This document shows, piece after piece, positions 7,883-16,307 of a stretch of DNA of 21,720 nt. Origin of the DNA: an uncultured Clostridium sp. (GTDB lineage: Bacteria; Bacillota; Clostridia; Peptostreptococcales; Peptostreptococcaceae). The notes below the pieces were generated by a model. That model did no database searches, was not told the DNA's origin, and was given only the letters and a program-made list of their open reading frames with translations. A program made the position numbers and the translations under genes. Where the stretch lies: contig URRU01000010.1 in the NCBI GenBank assembly GCA_900550335.1, positions 1-21,720 on the forward strand, written 5' to 3'. The number at the start of each line of letters is the position of its first letter. The first letter of the stretch is position 1.

Positions 7883-8743
7883 CTATATATTTTTGTTTAT
7901 TATATTAGAAAGGTGCGCAAATTCTTCTATGCTAAGAGTTTCCCCTCTTCTTTTTTCATCTATTCCAGCTTCTGCAAGTACTTCTTTTATTTTAGCCTTA
8001 TCTAAAACTCCCATACTAGATAATGAATTTAAAAGAGTTTTTCTTCTCTGACCAAAAGCTGCTTTTACAGTTTTGAAGAATAATTGTTCATTATCAGCCT
8101 TGTATTTTTTCTCTTCTCTTATATGAAGACCTATAACTGTAGAGTCTACCTTAGGCTGTGGTATAAACATATGTCTTGGAGCTTTTGCAACTATTTCAGT
8201 ATCACAGTAGTACTGAACTGCAACAGATAATGCTCCGTAATCCTTTGTAGATGGTACTGCATTCATTCTATCAGCAACCTCTTTCTGAACCATTACAACT
8301 ATATCTGTAACAGGTATATCTTCCTCTAGAAATTTCATAACTATTGGAGTAGTTATGTAATATGGAAGGTTTGCAATTAATTTTACAGGACCTCCAGAAA
8401 GTTTTTCGTCTACTAGTTTGTTTATATCGACTTTTAATATGTCTTCATTTACTACCTCTGTATTGTCGAAATCTGCTAAAGTCTCTTTTAATATAGGTAT
8501 AAGGTTTTTATCTATTTCAACAGCTACAACTTTTTCAGCTCTTTTAGCCATTTCTCTAGTAAGTGTACCTATTCCTGGCCCTACTTCTATTACCTTATCT
8601 CCTTCTTTTACTCTAGCTCCGTCTATTATCTTGTCTATTACGTTATCGTCTATTAAAAAGTTCTGTCCTAATGATTTTGAAAATTTAAATCCATGTTTGT
8701 CTACTATATCTTTTGTCGCTCTATGCGATGAAAGTCTATCCAT
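7883..8743 (-). CDS. rsmA: 16S rRNA dimethyladenosine transferase RsmA/KsgA
   Basis: This enzyme dimethylates two adjacent adenines in the terminal helix of 16S rRNA (A1518/A1519 in E. coli numbering) late in 30S assembly, using SAM. Its loss gives kasugamycin resistance in other bacteria. The 286 residues are full length. Seen: SLGQNFLIDDNVI (24-36), the SAM motif EVGPGIGTLT (53-62), AVEIDKNL (74-81), the catalytic NLPYYITTPI (125-134) and a C-terminal helical domain with FGQRRKTL. AGGAGG lies about 5 nt before the ATG. It follows rnmV by 50 bp, the usual Firmicute order. Confidence 0.97.
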   Translation of the reverse strand: MDRLSSHRATKDIVDKHGFKFSKSLGQNFLIDDNVIDKIIDGARVKEGDKVIEVGPGIGTLTREMAKRAEKVVAVEIDKNLIPILKETLADFDNTEVVNEDILKVDINKLVDEKLSGGPVKLIANLPYYITTPIVMKFLEEDIPVTDIVVMVQKEVADRMNAVPSTKDYGALSVAVQYYCDTEIVAKAPRHMFIPQPKVDSTVIGLHIREEKKYKADNEQLFFKTVKAAFGQRRKTLLNSLSSMGVLDKAKIKEVLAEAGIDEKRRGETLSIEEFAHLSNIINKNI

Positions 8744-8793
8744 AATTCCTCCTAATTTTTATAAATTTTGTCCTTATTCTGAACAATCTCTGA

Positions 8794-9330
8794 TTATTTT
8801 TCTATTTCTTCTAATGCTTTTTCAAATTCTTCTCTTGTAACACCGTAGTTGTTTAATCTACTCAAGAACTGTTTTGCATTTCCGTAACCTATTCCTAAAA
8901 GCTGCCCCATTTTATCTCTTCTAAATGATGCATCGTCATTTCCTATTAGCCCATTTAAAAGTAGATCCTTCTGTGAAAATTCACTTCTATTTTCTGTGCT
9001 TTCAGTTCTAACTCTTTCAAGTGCAGCTCTTATGCTCTCTGGAGTAGCATTTTCTATACCTATATCTCCGTCTTTTTTAGCCTCTTCTCTAGGTAAAAAT
9101 GCGTGCTTACATCCTGGAACTTCAGCTGTTATTGTTTTTCTAATTTTTTCTCCAGCAAAATCTGGATCTGTAAATATTATTACTCCTCTTCTTTTCTGAG
9201 CTTCTTTAATTCTCTCCATTACACCTTTTGGAAATCCAAATCCACCAGTTGTAATAAGCTCAGCATCTACTGCTCTCTTTACAGCAGTTACATCATCTCT
9301 TCCTTCTACTACTATTATTTCTTTTATCAT
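8794..9330 (-). CDS. rnmV: Ribonuclease M5 (5S rRNA maturase)
   Basis: This Toprim-fold endonuclease makes mature 5S rRNA by cutting the precursor on both sides of a helix bound by ribosomal protein L18. The 178 residues match the family. Seen: the Toprim acidic residues in VVEGRDD (7-13, Glu9), FTDPDFAGEKIR (53-64, Asp55 and Asp57), GIENATPESI (91-100), and a C-terminal helical domain (GNDDASFRRDKMGQLLGIG). AAGGAAG precedes the ATG. It is directly upstream of rsmA, as in Bacillus. In many Firmicutes tatD or a yabE-like gene lies immediately upstream, whereas here a Gfo/Idh oxidoreductase does, 36 bp away. Confidence 0.96.
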   Translation of the reverse strand: MIKEIIVVEGRDDVTAVKRAVDAELITTGGFGFPKGVMERIKEAQKRRGVIIFTDPDFAGEKIRKTITAEVPGCKHAFLPREEAKKDGDIGIENATPESIRAALERVRTESTENRSEFSQKDLLLNGLIGNDDASFRRDKMGQLLGIGYGNAKQFLSRLNNYGVTREEFEKALEEIEK

Positions 9331-9366
9331 ATTTTCTTCCTTACTATCTTATTTTTTTATCGACTA

Positions 9367-10383
9367 TTAATTTTCGTCTGCAGGATATACTAAGTCTATC
9401 TGTTTTCTAATTTCATCCATTATCTCCATAATGATTAAAGTATTTTCTAATGTGTTTATATCAGATTCTTTCTTTCCTTCTCTTAAAGATTTCATAAATT
9501 CCTTAACAGCAAAGTATATACTATCTACTTCAAATCTTTCGTCCTTTTCAACTTCTAACTCAGCTGTTATATCTTCTACTCCACCTTTTCTGTGCTCTAT
9601 TCTAACATCTGAAAATGTACTCATCTTATCTACTATTATACTTCCATCCTCTCCCTGGATTTCTGTTGGTATATTAGACTGAGTAATTTTTGAATATCTT
9701 ATATCTGCAAGCATATCGTCATATTCAAGAATTATACTTCCTTCTCCGTCTACACCTGTAGATAATTTTACCGCATTTGCTTTTATATTATTTGGTCTAC
9801 CAAATAAATTTACCATAGGATGTATGCAATACACCCCTATATCCATAAGTGCTCCATTTGATAATTCTTTTTTGAATGCATTTAAAACTATACCTTCTTT
9901 GAATTTATCATATCTTGATGAATACTGGCAGAAATTTGCAGAATATCTTCTTATCTTTCCTAGTTTATCTAAGTTATTTTTAACATTTTGGAAATTAGGA
10001 GTACAAGTAAGCCTCATTTCTTCCATAAGTAAAACATTATTTTCTTTTGCACATTTCACCATTTCTTCCGCATCTCTTTTATTTGTAGCAAATGGTTTTT
10101 CACATAGTACATTTTTTCCGTTGTTCATACATAGTATCGCTTGTTCTTTGTGCATGAAATTTGGTGAAGCTATGTATATCGCATCTATTTCATCGCATTT
10201 TGACATTGCATCTAAATCATCAAAGAATAACTTTGCTCCATGCTTTTTACCAAATTCTTCTGCTTTTTCCATGCTTCTTGAGTAAACAGCCTTTAATTCA
10301 AATCCATCTAGTTTTTTCCCAGATTTTATAAACCACTCTGTTATAGCACTAGTTCCAACTACACCAAATCTAACTGTTGTCAT
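9367..10383 (-). CDS. Gfo/Idh/MocA-family oxidoreductase
   Basis: This is a 338-residue NAD(P)-dependent dehydrogenase of the glucose-fructose oxidoreductase/inositol dehydrogenase family. Seen: the N-terminal nucleotide-binding Rossmann motif GVVGTSAITEWFI (7-19), the EKPFA motif (95-99) with the family's conserved Lys96, and the segment MDIGVYCIHP (180-189), whose Asp181 and His188 fit the catalytic region. The start has GGAGG 6 nt upstream. The substrate cannot be read from sequence; polyols, sugars and trans-dihydrodiols are all used by relatives. It lies 182 bp downstream of the PTS IIA gene, behind a terminator and a possible promoter, and just upstream of rnmV, so it may be transcribed independently of the sugar genes. 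A role in sugar metabolism is inferred only from location. Confidence 0.88.
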   Translation of the reverse strand: MTTVRFGVVGTSAITEWFIKSGKKLDGFELKAVYSRSMEKAEEFGKKHGAKLFFDDLDAMSKCDEIDAIYIASPNFMHKEQAILCMNNGKNVLCEKPFATNKRDAEEMVKCAKENNVLLMEEMRLTCTPNFQNVKNNLDKLGKIRRYSANFCQYSSRYDKFKEGIVLNAFKKELSNGALMDIGVYCIHPMVNLFGRPNNIKANAVKLSTGVDGEGSIILEYDDMLADIRYSKITQSNIPTEIQGEDGSIIVDKMSTFSDVRIEHRKGGVEDITAELEVEKDERFEVDSIYFAVKEFMKSLREGKKESDINTLENTLIIMEIMDEIRKQIDLVYPADEN

Positions 10384-10461
10384 ATTTATCCTCCATTTTT
10401 GATATTTATTATTTATTTTAGTTTTTTAATTTCCGTCAAATCTTTTTAGTTACATTATTAT

Positions 10462-10470
10462 ATTATAACA
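10462..10470 (-). promoter_or_regulatory. Possible extended -10 promoter for the oxidoreductase gene
   Basis: TGTTATAAT on the - strand fits an extended -10 (TGnTATAAT), about 80 nt upstream of the oxidoreductase ATG and just past the IIA terminator. The -35 is weak. Confidence 0.45.
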
Positions 10471-10523
10471 CTTGTACGCTATTTGAAGTATTTATTTATT
10501 GTTTTCTTTAGCAAAAAATGAGA

Positions 10524-10562
10524 AATCGCCTGCTGTAGTTGTAAATCTAACGACAGGCGATT
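10524..10562 (-). terminator. Intrinsic terminator after the PTS IIA gene
   Basis: The stem AATCGCCTG/CAGGCGATT (10524-10532 with 10554-10562) has a 21-nt loop able to form further pairs. On the - strand it is followed by TCTCATTTTTTGC. It begins 4 nt after the IIA stop. Confidence 0.75.
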
Positions 10563-10565
10563 AAT

Positions 10566-11012
10566 CTATTCTTCTATTTTTTTATTTAACAACTCTAAAA
10601 GCTCTTTTTCTTTTAAATTTTTCACACATTCTCTAAAATCTTCGTGCATCAATAGTCTAGCTAACTTTGATAATATTTTTAAATGAAGATTGTCTTTACC
10701 TTCTTTTGGAGCAGCAATTAGAAATACTGTATCAACTTTTTCTTTTTCAGAAGTCCATTCTATACTATTTTTTAGTCTACTTATTGCTACACAAGGTTTG
10801 TATACTACATTGCTTTGGCTGTGAGGCAGTCCTATTCCATAACCTATATAAGTTGGAAACTTTCCTTCTCTTTCTATAACATCTTTAAAAAACTCATCTT
10901 TATCATTTAGATAATTTTCTTGGTCTAATTTTTCTATAATCGTTTTTATCCCTTCTTCTTTTGAATCAACTTCTAAATCAGATACTATTAAAAAATCTAC
11001 TTTTTCAGCCAT
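10566..11012 (-). CDS. PTS fructose/mannitol-type EIIA (PTS_EIIA_2) protein
   Basis: This 148-residue soluble phosphocarrier accepts phosphate from HPr and passes it to a IIB domain. It belongs to the fructose-mannitol IIA class: IGYGIGLPHSQS (56-67) holds the phosphorylated His64, and DNLHLKILSKLARLLMHEDF matches the conserved C-terminal segment. Its ATG overlaps the end of the HAD gene by 16 bp, and its AGAGG site lies inside that gene, so translation is probably coupled. With IIB, ManA and the HAD enzyme it forms a sugar-uptake and sugar-phosphate block, but no IIC permease is present. It may serve a permease encoded elsewhere or act in regulation; the sugar is not determinable. Confidence 0.9.
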   Translation of the reverse strand: MAEKVDFLIVSDLEVDSKEEGIKTIIEKLDQENYLNDKDEFFKDVIEREGKFPTYIGYGIGLPHSQSNVVYKPCVAISRLKNSIEWTSEKEKVDTVFLIAAPKEGKDNLHLKILSKLARLLMHEDFRECVKNLKEKELLELLNKKIEE

Positions 11013-11650
11013 TCTTCTACCTCTTCTAAAGAATCTACTATTTTAAGTGTTTTTTTCTTTAAATCATCATCTGGTTTTACAAAATCTGGAACCATTATGC
11101 ATCTGAATCCGCCTTTGTACGCTGCCTCAACCCCAGCCTTTGAATCTTCTATCACTATACATTCTTCAGGAGTAAGGTTTAACTTTTGAGCTGCTTTTAA
11201 AAATATCTCTGGATTTGGTTTTGATTTTTTTACCTCATCTCCACAAACAACATCATCTACCATCTCATCAAAATGTAAAAACTTCATTCTATTCTTCATT
11301 TTCCATCTAACTGTAGATGTTGCAATTGCAGTTTTATATCCATTTTCTATCAGATATTTTAAAAGACTTTCAAAACCTTTTTTAACCCCAGGCTTATTCT
11401 CCTCTAGATAGTCTATTACAGCTTGACCTTTTTCCATATAATAATCTTCCATTGGAAGTTCTTTACCATAAGCTTCCTTTAAACCTTCTATAGTATCATC
11501 TCTGCCTTTTCCCATAAGTGAAATTTGGGCCTCTCTATCCATTTGTATGCCATGTTTTTTTAGGATTTTCTCCCAAAATACAAGAGATAGGCTTTCTGTA
11601 TCGATGATTACACCGTCCATATCGAATATTACACCTTTTACATCTTTCAT
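10997..11650 (-). CDS. HAD hydrolase, beta-phosphoglucomutase-like
   Basis: This 217-residue member of the HAD superfamily, subfamily I (beta-phosphoglucomutase/sugar-phosphatase type), has the nucleophile and acid/base aspartates in VIFDMDGVIIDTE (7-19; Asp10, Asp12), motif II ATST (110-113), the motif III lysine in KKSKPNP (141-147, Lys144) and motif IV VIEDSKAGVEAA (166-177). A four-helix cap (about 20-90) follows motif I. It could dephosphorylate or isomerise a sugar phosphate; I cannot choose between phosphatase and mutase. GAGAGGTG precedes the ATG. It lies 75 bp after manA, across a hairpin, and overlaps the IIA gene by 16 bp. Confidence 0.9.
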   Translation of the reverse strand: MKDVKGVIFDMDGVIIDTESLSLVFWEKILKKHGIQMDREAQISLMGKGRDDTIEGLKEAYGKELPMEDYYMEKGQAVIDYLEENKPGVKKGFESLLKYLIENGYKTAIATSTVRWKMKNRMKFLHFDEMVDDVVCGDEVKKSKPNPEIFLKAAQKLNLTPEECIVIEDSKAGVEAAYKGGFRCIMVPDFVKPDDDLKKKTLKIVDSLEEVEEWLKK

Positions 11651-11670
11651 ATTATCACCTCTCTAAACAA

Positions 11671-11703
11671 AATCTCCCTAGTATCTATGATATTAGGGAG
11701 ATT
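11671..11703 (-). terminator. Hairpin between manA and the HAD gene
   Basis: A 15-bp stem (AATCTCCCTAGTATC at 11671-11685 with 11689-11703, one G/T pair) has a 3-nt loop. On the - strand only a short T-run (TTTTGTTT) follows, so it may terminate partially, or stabilise mRNA ends and lower HAD-IIA expression relative to manA. Confidence 0.65.
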
Positions 11704-11725
11704 CCTATGTTTATATACTATTTTC

Positions 11726-12691
11726 TTACACTCTTGATAGTATGAATTCACATTTTCCTTCTACTGAATATTTTCCATTCTGAGCAGGTATGAATATACT
11801 ATCTCCTTTTATAAATTCTAACTCTGTATCTCCCATAACTAGTTTTCCGTTTCCTTCTGTTATGATTACAGAGTTGAATGATTTTTCGTCTATTTCTACT
11901 TCTGCTTTAGTTTCTACTTCATATTTTAAAGTAGTGAAGTATTTACATTCACTTAATAACACTCTTGTATAACTGTCGAATTTTTCTAATTCTCCCATTG
12001 GTTCTGCACTCTTAGCATTTGGAGTAAGATTTGTTACATCTATTGCTTTGTCTACGTGTAATTCTCTTGGTTTTCCGTCTGCTCCAAGTCTACCAAAGTC
12101 GTATACTCTATAAGTTGTGTTTGAATTCTGCTGTATTTCGCATATTACAAGACCTGCACCTATAGCGTGTATTGTTCCACTTTCTATGAAGAATACATCA
12201 CCTTTTTTAACTTCAACTTTGTTTAACACTTCTAGTATTGTATCGTTTTTTATTCTATCTGCAAATTCTTCTTTGCTTATTTCTTTATTTACACCGTAAT
12301 ATAAAGAAGCACCTTCTTCAGCTTCTAGTACATACCACATTTCTGTTTTTCCGTATTCTTTTTCAACTCTTAATGCATACTCATCATCTGGATGAACCTG
12401 TATAGAAAGAGATCCTTTAGCATCTATAAATTTTATAAGTATTGGGAAGAATTCAAAACTATCACAATTAGTTCCTAATCCTTTAGCACCTAATTTTTCT
12501 ACATATTCTCCAAATTTTAATCCTTTGAATTCTCCAGAGTCTACTATACTCTGTCCATTTTTGTGGTTTGATAATTCCCAGCTTTCTGCTATTTTATCAA
12601 AATCACAGTCTTTATTGTACTCATCTCTTAACTTTGTCCCACCCCATAGATAATCCTGAAATGCTGGTTTTAATTTTACTGGTTTTAACAT
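11726..12691 (-). CDS. manA: Class I mannose-6-phosphate isomerase (short Firmicute type)
   Basis: This enzyme interconverts mannose 6-phosphate and fructose 6-phosphate with a bound metal, usually zinc, linking mannose use and mannose-containing glycan synthesis to glycolysis. It has 321 residues from the chosen start. Seen, with that numbering: SIQVHPDDEYA (96-106) with metal ligands Gln98 and His100, TEMWYVL (116-122) with Glu117, SGTIHAIGAGL (171-181) with His175, and TYRVYDFGRL near 193-202 with the substrate-binding Arg. The frame is open to an ATG 6 bp earlier (12697), but that is only 2 nt from the AAAGGAG site. The ATG at 12691 is 8 nt away and gives a typical start, MLKPVKLKPAF. It follows the PTS IIB gene by about 47 bp and probably shares its transcript. 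Confidence 0.95.
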   Translation of the reverse strand: MLKPVKLKPAFQDYLWGGTKLRDEYNKDCDFDKIAESWELSNHKNGQSIVDSGEFKGLKFGEYVEKLGAKGLGTNCDSFEFFPILIKFIDAKGSLSIQVHPDDEYALRVEKEYGKTEMWYVLEAEEGASLYYGVNKEISKEEFADRIKNDTILEVLNKVEVKKGDVFFIESGTIHAIGAGLVICEIQQNSNTTYRVYDFGRLGADGKPRELHVDKAIDVTNLTPNAKSAEPMGELEKFDSYTRVLLSECKYFTTLKYEVETKAEVEIDEKSFNSVIITEGNGKLVMGDTELEFIKGDSIFIPAQNGKYSVEGKCEFILSRV

Positions 12692-12738
12692 GGCCATTTC
12701 TCCTTTGTATTTATTTTAATATAATTTATTTCATATAA

Positions 12739-13047
12739 TTACTTAAACGTACTTATGATTTTTTTCATTATAACATCTGCTTTTTTAATGACATCAGATG
12801 TACTCATTCTAATAACTTTCTTGCCTTCAAATCTATGCTCATTGATTATCCGCATATCATTTGTAAGAATAACACATACAGCTTCTTTTATATCTTCTGG
12901 AGCCAATTCATTCTCTATACCCATAGCACCCTGTGTCTCAACAGATATATCAATAACATTTCTCTTCGCAACTACCTCTAATGCCTCAGCTGCCATATAA
13001 GTATGAGCTATCCCAGATGAACACGCAGTCACTGCCACAACCTTCAT
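12739..13047 (-). CDS. PTS fructose-type EIIB protein
   Basis: This 102-residue soluble domain of the fructose PTS carries phosphate on a cysteine and donates it to the incoming sugar through a IIC permease. The N-terminus KVVAVTACSSGIAHTYMAAEAL (2-23) holds Cys9 in the phosphorylation loop; the usual TACPTGIAHT is here TACSSGIAHT. VETQGAMGIENELAPEDI (36-53) is the other family signature. It is a stand-alone domain, whereas fructose IIB is commonly fused to IIC. AGGAGAG lies 8 nt before the ATG. It is the first gene of the IIB-manA-HAD-IIA block, preceded by a 450-bp non-coding gap. No IIC is in the window. Confidence 0.92.
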   Translation of the reverse strand: MKVVAVTACSSGIAHTYMAAEALEVVAKRNVIDISVETQGAMGIENELAPEDIKEAVCVILTNDMRIINEHRFEGKKVIRMSTSDVIKKADVIMKKIISTFK

Positions 13048-13354
13048 ACCAATATCTCTCCTATCTCAATTATCTTATTATACTATCTAAACTATTATAC
13101 CTCTAACAAGCCCTTTTTTCTACATATCCAAGATATTTATAAATAATATAACGTTTCCAATTTTAAAACCTAAGTTTAACCCTCTGTTTACAGTAGGAAT
13201 GTATAATAAAATAATCTGTTACAAATTTTGAAATCGGACTTTTATGGTATACAATCACAAATTAATTTGCATCGACAATTCCTCAAACTCCTAGCATATT
13301 ACAGAAATTCGCTCGGAATATAAATAAAATTAAATTGTGGTTTACTATCGGCAA
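13048..13354. other. Non-coding gap upstream of the PTS IIB gene
   Basis: About 300 bp without a credible gene on either strand. Seen: TATAAT on the - strand at 13094-13099 (possible IIB promoter with poor -35), TATAAT on the + strand at 13202-13207 with no good -35, and TGGTATACAA at 13245-13254, which resembles a GntR-type half-palindrome but is too short to rely on. No remnant of a permease was recognised. The structured hairpin at 13355-13473 follows. Confidence 0.5.
13094..13099 (-). promoter_or_regulatory. Possible -10 of the IIB-manA-HAD-IIA transcript
   Basis: TATAAT on the - strand lies about 47 nt upstream of the IIB ATG, in GAGGTATAATAG. A -35 at ideal spacing is not clear. Confidence 0.35.
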
Positions 13355-13473
13355 AGAAAAAGACTAGTTTAACCTTTAGCGACAATCTGGAGACGCTTGA
13401 CTTCTTCTAAATGTGTTACAAGAACAAAGTCAAGCGTCGAAGCCTGGAGCCTAAGGTTAACTAGTCTTTTTCT
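13355..13473. terminator. Long two-tier hairpin downstream of tatD (terminator or structured RNA)
   Basis: The outer stem AGAAAAAGACTAGTT/AACTAGTCTTTTTCT (13355-13369 with 13459-13473) continues after a one-base bulge with AACCTT/AAGGTT. Two 12-nt strands (13380-13391 and 13439-13450), each holding CTGGA, form an internal loop. The inner stem GACGCTTGACTT/AAGTCAAGCGTC (13392-13403 with 13427-13438) is a perfect 12 bp. The apical loop is 23 nt. T-runs flank both sides, so it can terminate tatD on the - strand, but it is far larger than a terminator needs to be. Confidence 0.8.
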
Positions 13474-13496
13474 ATTGGCAATAAACAGCCTTAGTT

Positions 13497-14267
13497 TTAT
13501 TTAATTCCGAAGAATTTCATTGCATTTTCTTTTGTTACTCTACATACCTCTTCATAAGATATTCCTTTTTCGTAAGCTATTTTTTCAGCTACAAAAGTTA
13601 CTAATGAAGGGTCGTTTCTCTTTCCTCTATGAGGAACTGGAGCCATATATGGAGAATCTGTCTCTATCATAAGTCTTTCAAGAGGAATTTCTCTAACTAC
13701 CTCAACTGTCTTTCTATTGTTTTTGAAAGTAACAGTTCCCGGTATTGAAAGATAACATCCCATTTTCACATATTCTCTCGCAAGTTCAACTTCTCCACTG
13801 TAGCAGTGAAGTAGACATCCTGTTTCAGCTGCCTTTGTTGATTTTATTATTTCCATTGTATCCCCATGAGCATCTCTGTCATGTACGATAAATGGTAATT
13901 TTAATTCATTGGCAAGCTCAATCTGTCTTTTAAACCATTTTTTCTGAGTTTCTCTAGGAGATAAATCATAGTAATAATCTAAGCCTATTTCCCCTATAGC
14001 AACTACCTTTTCATTTTCTAAAGCATATTTTCTTAATAATTCTATGTCTGCTTCAGTCATATTTTCAACGTCGTGTGGATGTACTCCAACAGCAGCGTAT
14101 ATAAAGTCATGTTTGTTGGCTAGCTCTATTGCAGTTTTAGATGTTTCCATATCAGCACCTGGGTTAACTACATAGTCTAGTCCTTTTTCTTTTAAAGACG
14201 CTATCACTTCTTCTCTATCTTCATCGAAGCTTTCGTCATTTAAATGTGCATGTGAGTCAAATAACAT
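13497..14267 (-). CDS. tatD: TatD-family metal-dependent deoxyribonuclease
   Basis: This TIM-barrel hydrolase of the amidohydrolase superfamily is described in other bacteria as a 3'-5' exonuclease on DNA ends. It has 256 residues from the chosen start. Seen: MLFDSHAHLND (1-11) with metal ligands His6 and His8, AAVGVHPHDV (58-67), IGEIGLDYY (91-99, Glu93), PFIVHDRDAH (125-134, His129), LLHCYSGE (152-159, His154) and MIETDSPYMAP (200-210, Asp204). The frame is open to an ATG at 14312 inside metG, but the added 15 residues are not family-like. The ATG at 14267 has GAAAGGAAA 6 nt upstream and lies 16 bp after the metG stop. It is probably cotranscribed with metG under the T-box and ends before the large hairpin. 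Confidence 0.95.
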   Translation of the reverse strand: MLFDSHAHLNDESFDEDREEVIASLKEKGLDYVVNPGADMETSKTAIELANKHDFIYAAVGVHPHDVENMTEADIELLRKYALENEKVVAIGEIGLDYYYDLSPRETQKKWFKRQIELANELKLPFIVHDRDAHGDTMEIIKSTKAAETGCLLHCYSGEVELAREYVKMGCYLSIPGTVTFKNNRKTVEVVREIPLERLMIETDSPYMAPVPHRGKRNDPSLVTFVAEKIAYEKGISYEEVCRVTKENAMKFFGIK

Positions 14268-14283
14268 TTTTAATTTCCTTTCA

Positions 14284-16218
14284 TTAGCATACTTCACAGC
14301 CTGGTTTTGCATCCTGAGCTGTTGGTATTACAAGATCGTCTCCGTCATCTCCTGCAGCAAGTATCATTCCTGCAGATTCTACTCCTCTAAGTTTAACTGG
14401 TTTTAAGTTGCAAACAACTATTACTTTTTTACCAACCATTTCTTCTGGTTTGTACCATTTAGCTATTCCAGATACTATCTGTCTTGTTTCAGCACCTAAA
14501 TTAACCTGAGATACTAATAATTTATCTGCTTTTGGATGTTTTTCACATTTAACTATTTCACCAACTCTAAGTTCTACTTTGTCAAAGTCGTCTATAGTTA
14601 TCTGTTCTTTATGTTCTAGAGGTTTTACTTCTTCTTTTTTAGGAGCGAACATTTTTTCTAATTCTTCTATTTCTTTTTCAACATCTAATCTTGGGAATAA
14701 AGCTTCACCTTTGTGTACTTTTGTTCCAACTTTTATTAAGCCGAATGATTTAACACTTTCCCAATTAGTTATATCTTCCTGTCCAGCTATTCCTAGCTGA
14801 TCGTATATTCTGTTAGCAGTAGTATTCATTATTGGGTTTATAAGTGTTGCTATTATTCTTATAGATTCACATAAGTTGTATAATACTGTGTTTAATTCTT
14901 CTTTTTTAGCTTCATCTTTAGCTAAAGCCCAAGGCATAGTTTCATCTATGTATTTGTTAGTTCTTCTTACTAATTTCCATACTGATTCTAATGCTTCATG
15001 GAACTGTAATGCATCCATCTGAGCTTCAAAGTCTTTAGCTGATAATGCAGCCTGTTCTTTTAATGATTCATCAAATTCAGTAGCTACTGTAGCTTCTGGT
15101 ATTAAACCTTCATTGTATTTTTCTACCATTGCAACAGTTCTGCTTACTAAGTTTCCTAAATCGTTAGCTAAGTCAGAGTTTATTCTATTTATGAAGTTTC
15201 TGTTAGTGTAGCTTCCATCCTGACCGAATGAGAATTCTCTTAGTAAGAAATATTTTAATGCATCTACTCCATATCTTTCTATCATTGGACCTGGGTAAAC
15301 AACATTACCTTTTGATTTACTCATTTTATCGTCGTCGAATAATATCCATCCATGTCCGTATACCTGTTTTGGTACTTCTAGACCAAGTGCCATAAGTATA
15401 GCAGGCCATATTATTGTATGGAATCTTGTTATTTCTTTAGCTGTTAGATGTACTGATGCTGGCCAGTATTTTTTGAATTCTTCGTCGTTATCAGTCATAT
15501 ATCCTAAAGCTGTTATATAGTTGCAAAGAGCGTCAACCCATACATATATAACATGTTTTTCATCGAATGGTACTGGTATACCCCAGTCAAATGTAGTTCT
15601 AGTTACACATAAGTCTTCTAGTCCTTTGTCTAAGAAGTTAGAAACCATTTCATTTCTTCTTGATAATGGTAGACAGAAGTCATCTCTTTTGAATAATTCT
15701 TTTAATCTATCTTCGTATTTAGATAGTTTGAAGAAGTAAGCTTCTTCTTTTGCTACGTAAGTTTCTCTACCACAGTCTGGGCATTTTGTTCCATCTATTA
15801 ACTGAGATTCAGTCCAGAAACTTTCACATGGAGTACAGTATCTACCTTCGTAAGTACCTTTATATATATCTCCCTGTTCATATAATTTAGTGAATATTTT
15901 CTGTATTATTTCTGTATGTCTTGGTTCAGTAGTTCTTATGAAATCATCATAAGATATGTCTAATTTTTTCCATAAAGCTTTTATATCAGCTATCATACCA
16001 TCAAGGTATTCTATTTCAGTCATTCCTGCTTCTTTAGCTTTTTTCTGTATTTTTTCTCCGTGTTCATCTGTTCCTGTAAGGAATTTAACATCGTATCCAC
16101 AGAAACGTTTAAATCTAGCTATTGCATCTGCTGCAACAGTAGTGTAAGTATGTCCAATGTGTAATTTACCACTTGGATAGTATATTGGTGTTGTTACATA
16201 AAAAGTTGGTTTGCTCAT
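14284..16218 (-). CDS. metG: Methionyl-tRNA synthetase with C-terminal tRNA-binding domain
   Basis: This enzyme charges tRNA(Met) with methionine. The 644 residues match the long bacterial form. Seen: class I HIGH (20-23), GTDEHG (49-54), a four-cysteine zinc knuckle (Cys128, Cys131, Cys146, Cys149), WVDALCNYI in the Rossmann fold, KMSKS (298-302), an alpha-helical anticodon-binding domain, and from about 540 an EMAP/Trbp111-type tRNA-binding OB fold ([21 protein letters not shown]) used for dimerisation. [11 protein letters not shown] (257-267) is a slight variant of the usual HIIGKDIxRFH. GGAGGA lies 6 nt before the ATG. Expression is governed by a T-box leader reading uncharged tRNA(Met). 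tatD follows 16 bp downstream. Confidence 0.98.
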   Translation of the reverse strand: MSKPTFYVTTPIYYPSGKLHIGHTYTTVAADAIARFKRFCGYDVKFLTGTDEHGEKIQKKAKEAGMTEIEYLDGMIADIKALWKKLDISYDDFIRTTEPRHTEIIQKIFTKLYEQGDIYKGTYEGRYCTPCESFWTESQLIDGTKCPDCGRETYVAKEEAYFFKLSKYEDRLKELFKRDDFCLPLSRRNEMVSNFLDKGLEDLCVTRTTFDWGIPVPFDEKHVIYVWVDALCNYITALGYMTDNDEEFKKYWPASVHLTAKEITRFHTIIWPAILMALGLEVPKQVYGHGWILFDDDKMSKSKGNVVYPGPMIERYGVDALKYFLLREFSFGQDGSYTNRNFINRINSDLANDLGNLVSRTVAMVEKYNEGLIPEATVATEFDESLKEQAALSAKDFEAQMDALQFHEALESVWKLVRRTNKYIDETMPWALAKDEAKKEELNTVLYNLCESIRIIATLINPIMNTTANRIYDQLGIAGQEDITNWESVKSFGLIKVGTKVHKGEALFPRLDVEKEIEELEKMFAPKKEEVKPLEHKEQITIDDFDKVELRVGEIVKCEKHPKADKLLVSQVNLGAETRQIVSGIAKWYKPEEMVGKKVIVVCNLKPVKLRGVESAGMILAAGDDGDDLVIPTAQDAKPGCEVC

Positions 16219-16307
16219 AACTGTCCTCCTGTATATTATTTTTATTTTTTTCGTTTTCGAGAATAATATAAATTTTCTTAGATTTATCTACAAAAATTTA
16301 TATCGCT

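Noticed and set aside
13245..13254. TGGTATACAA as a GntR-type operator
   Set aside because: It fits the loose FadR-class pattern but is only ten bases in AT-rich DNA, with no GntR gene nearby and no second copy seen.
13355..13473. A mobile-element (MITE) origin for the long hairpin
   Set aside because: No flanking target duplication or second copy was found in the window, and its position just after tatD fits a terminator. It is kept as a structured RNA candidate instead.
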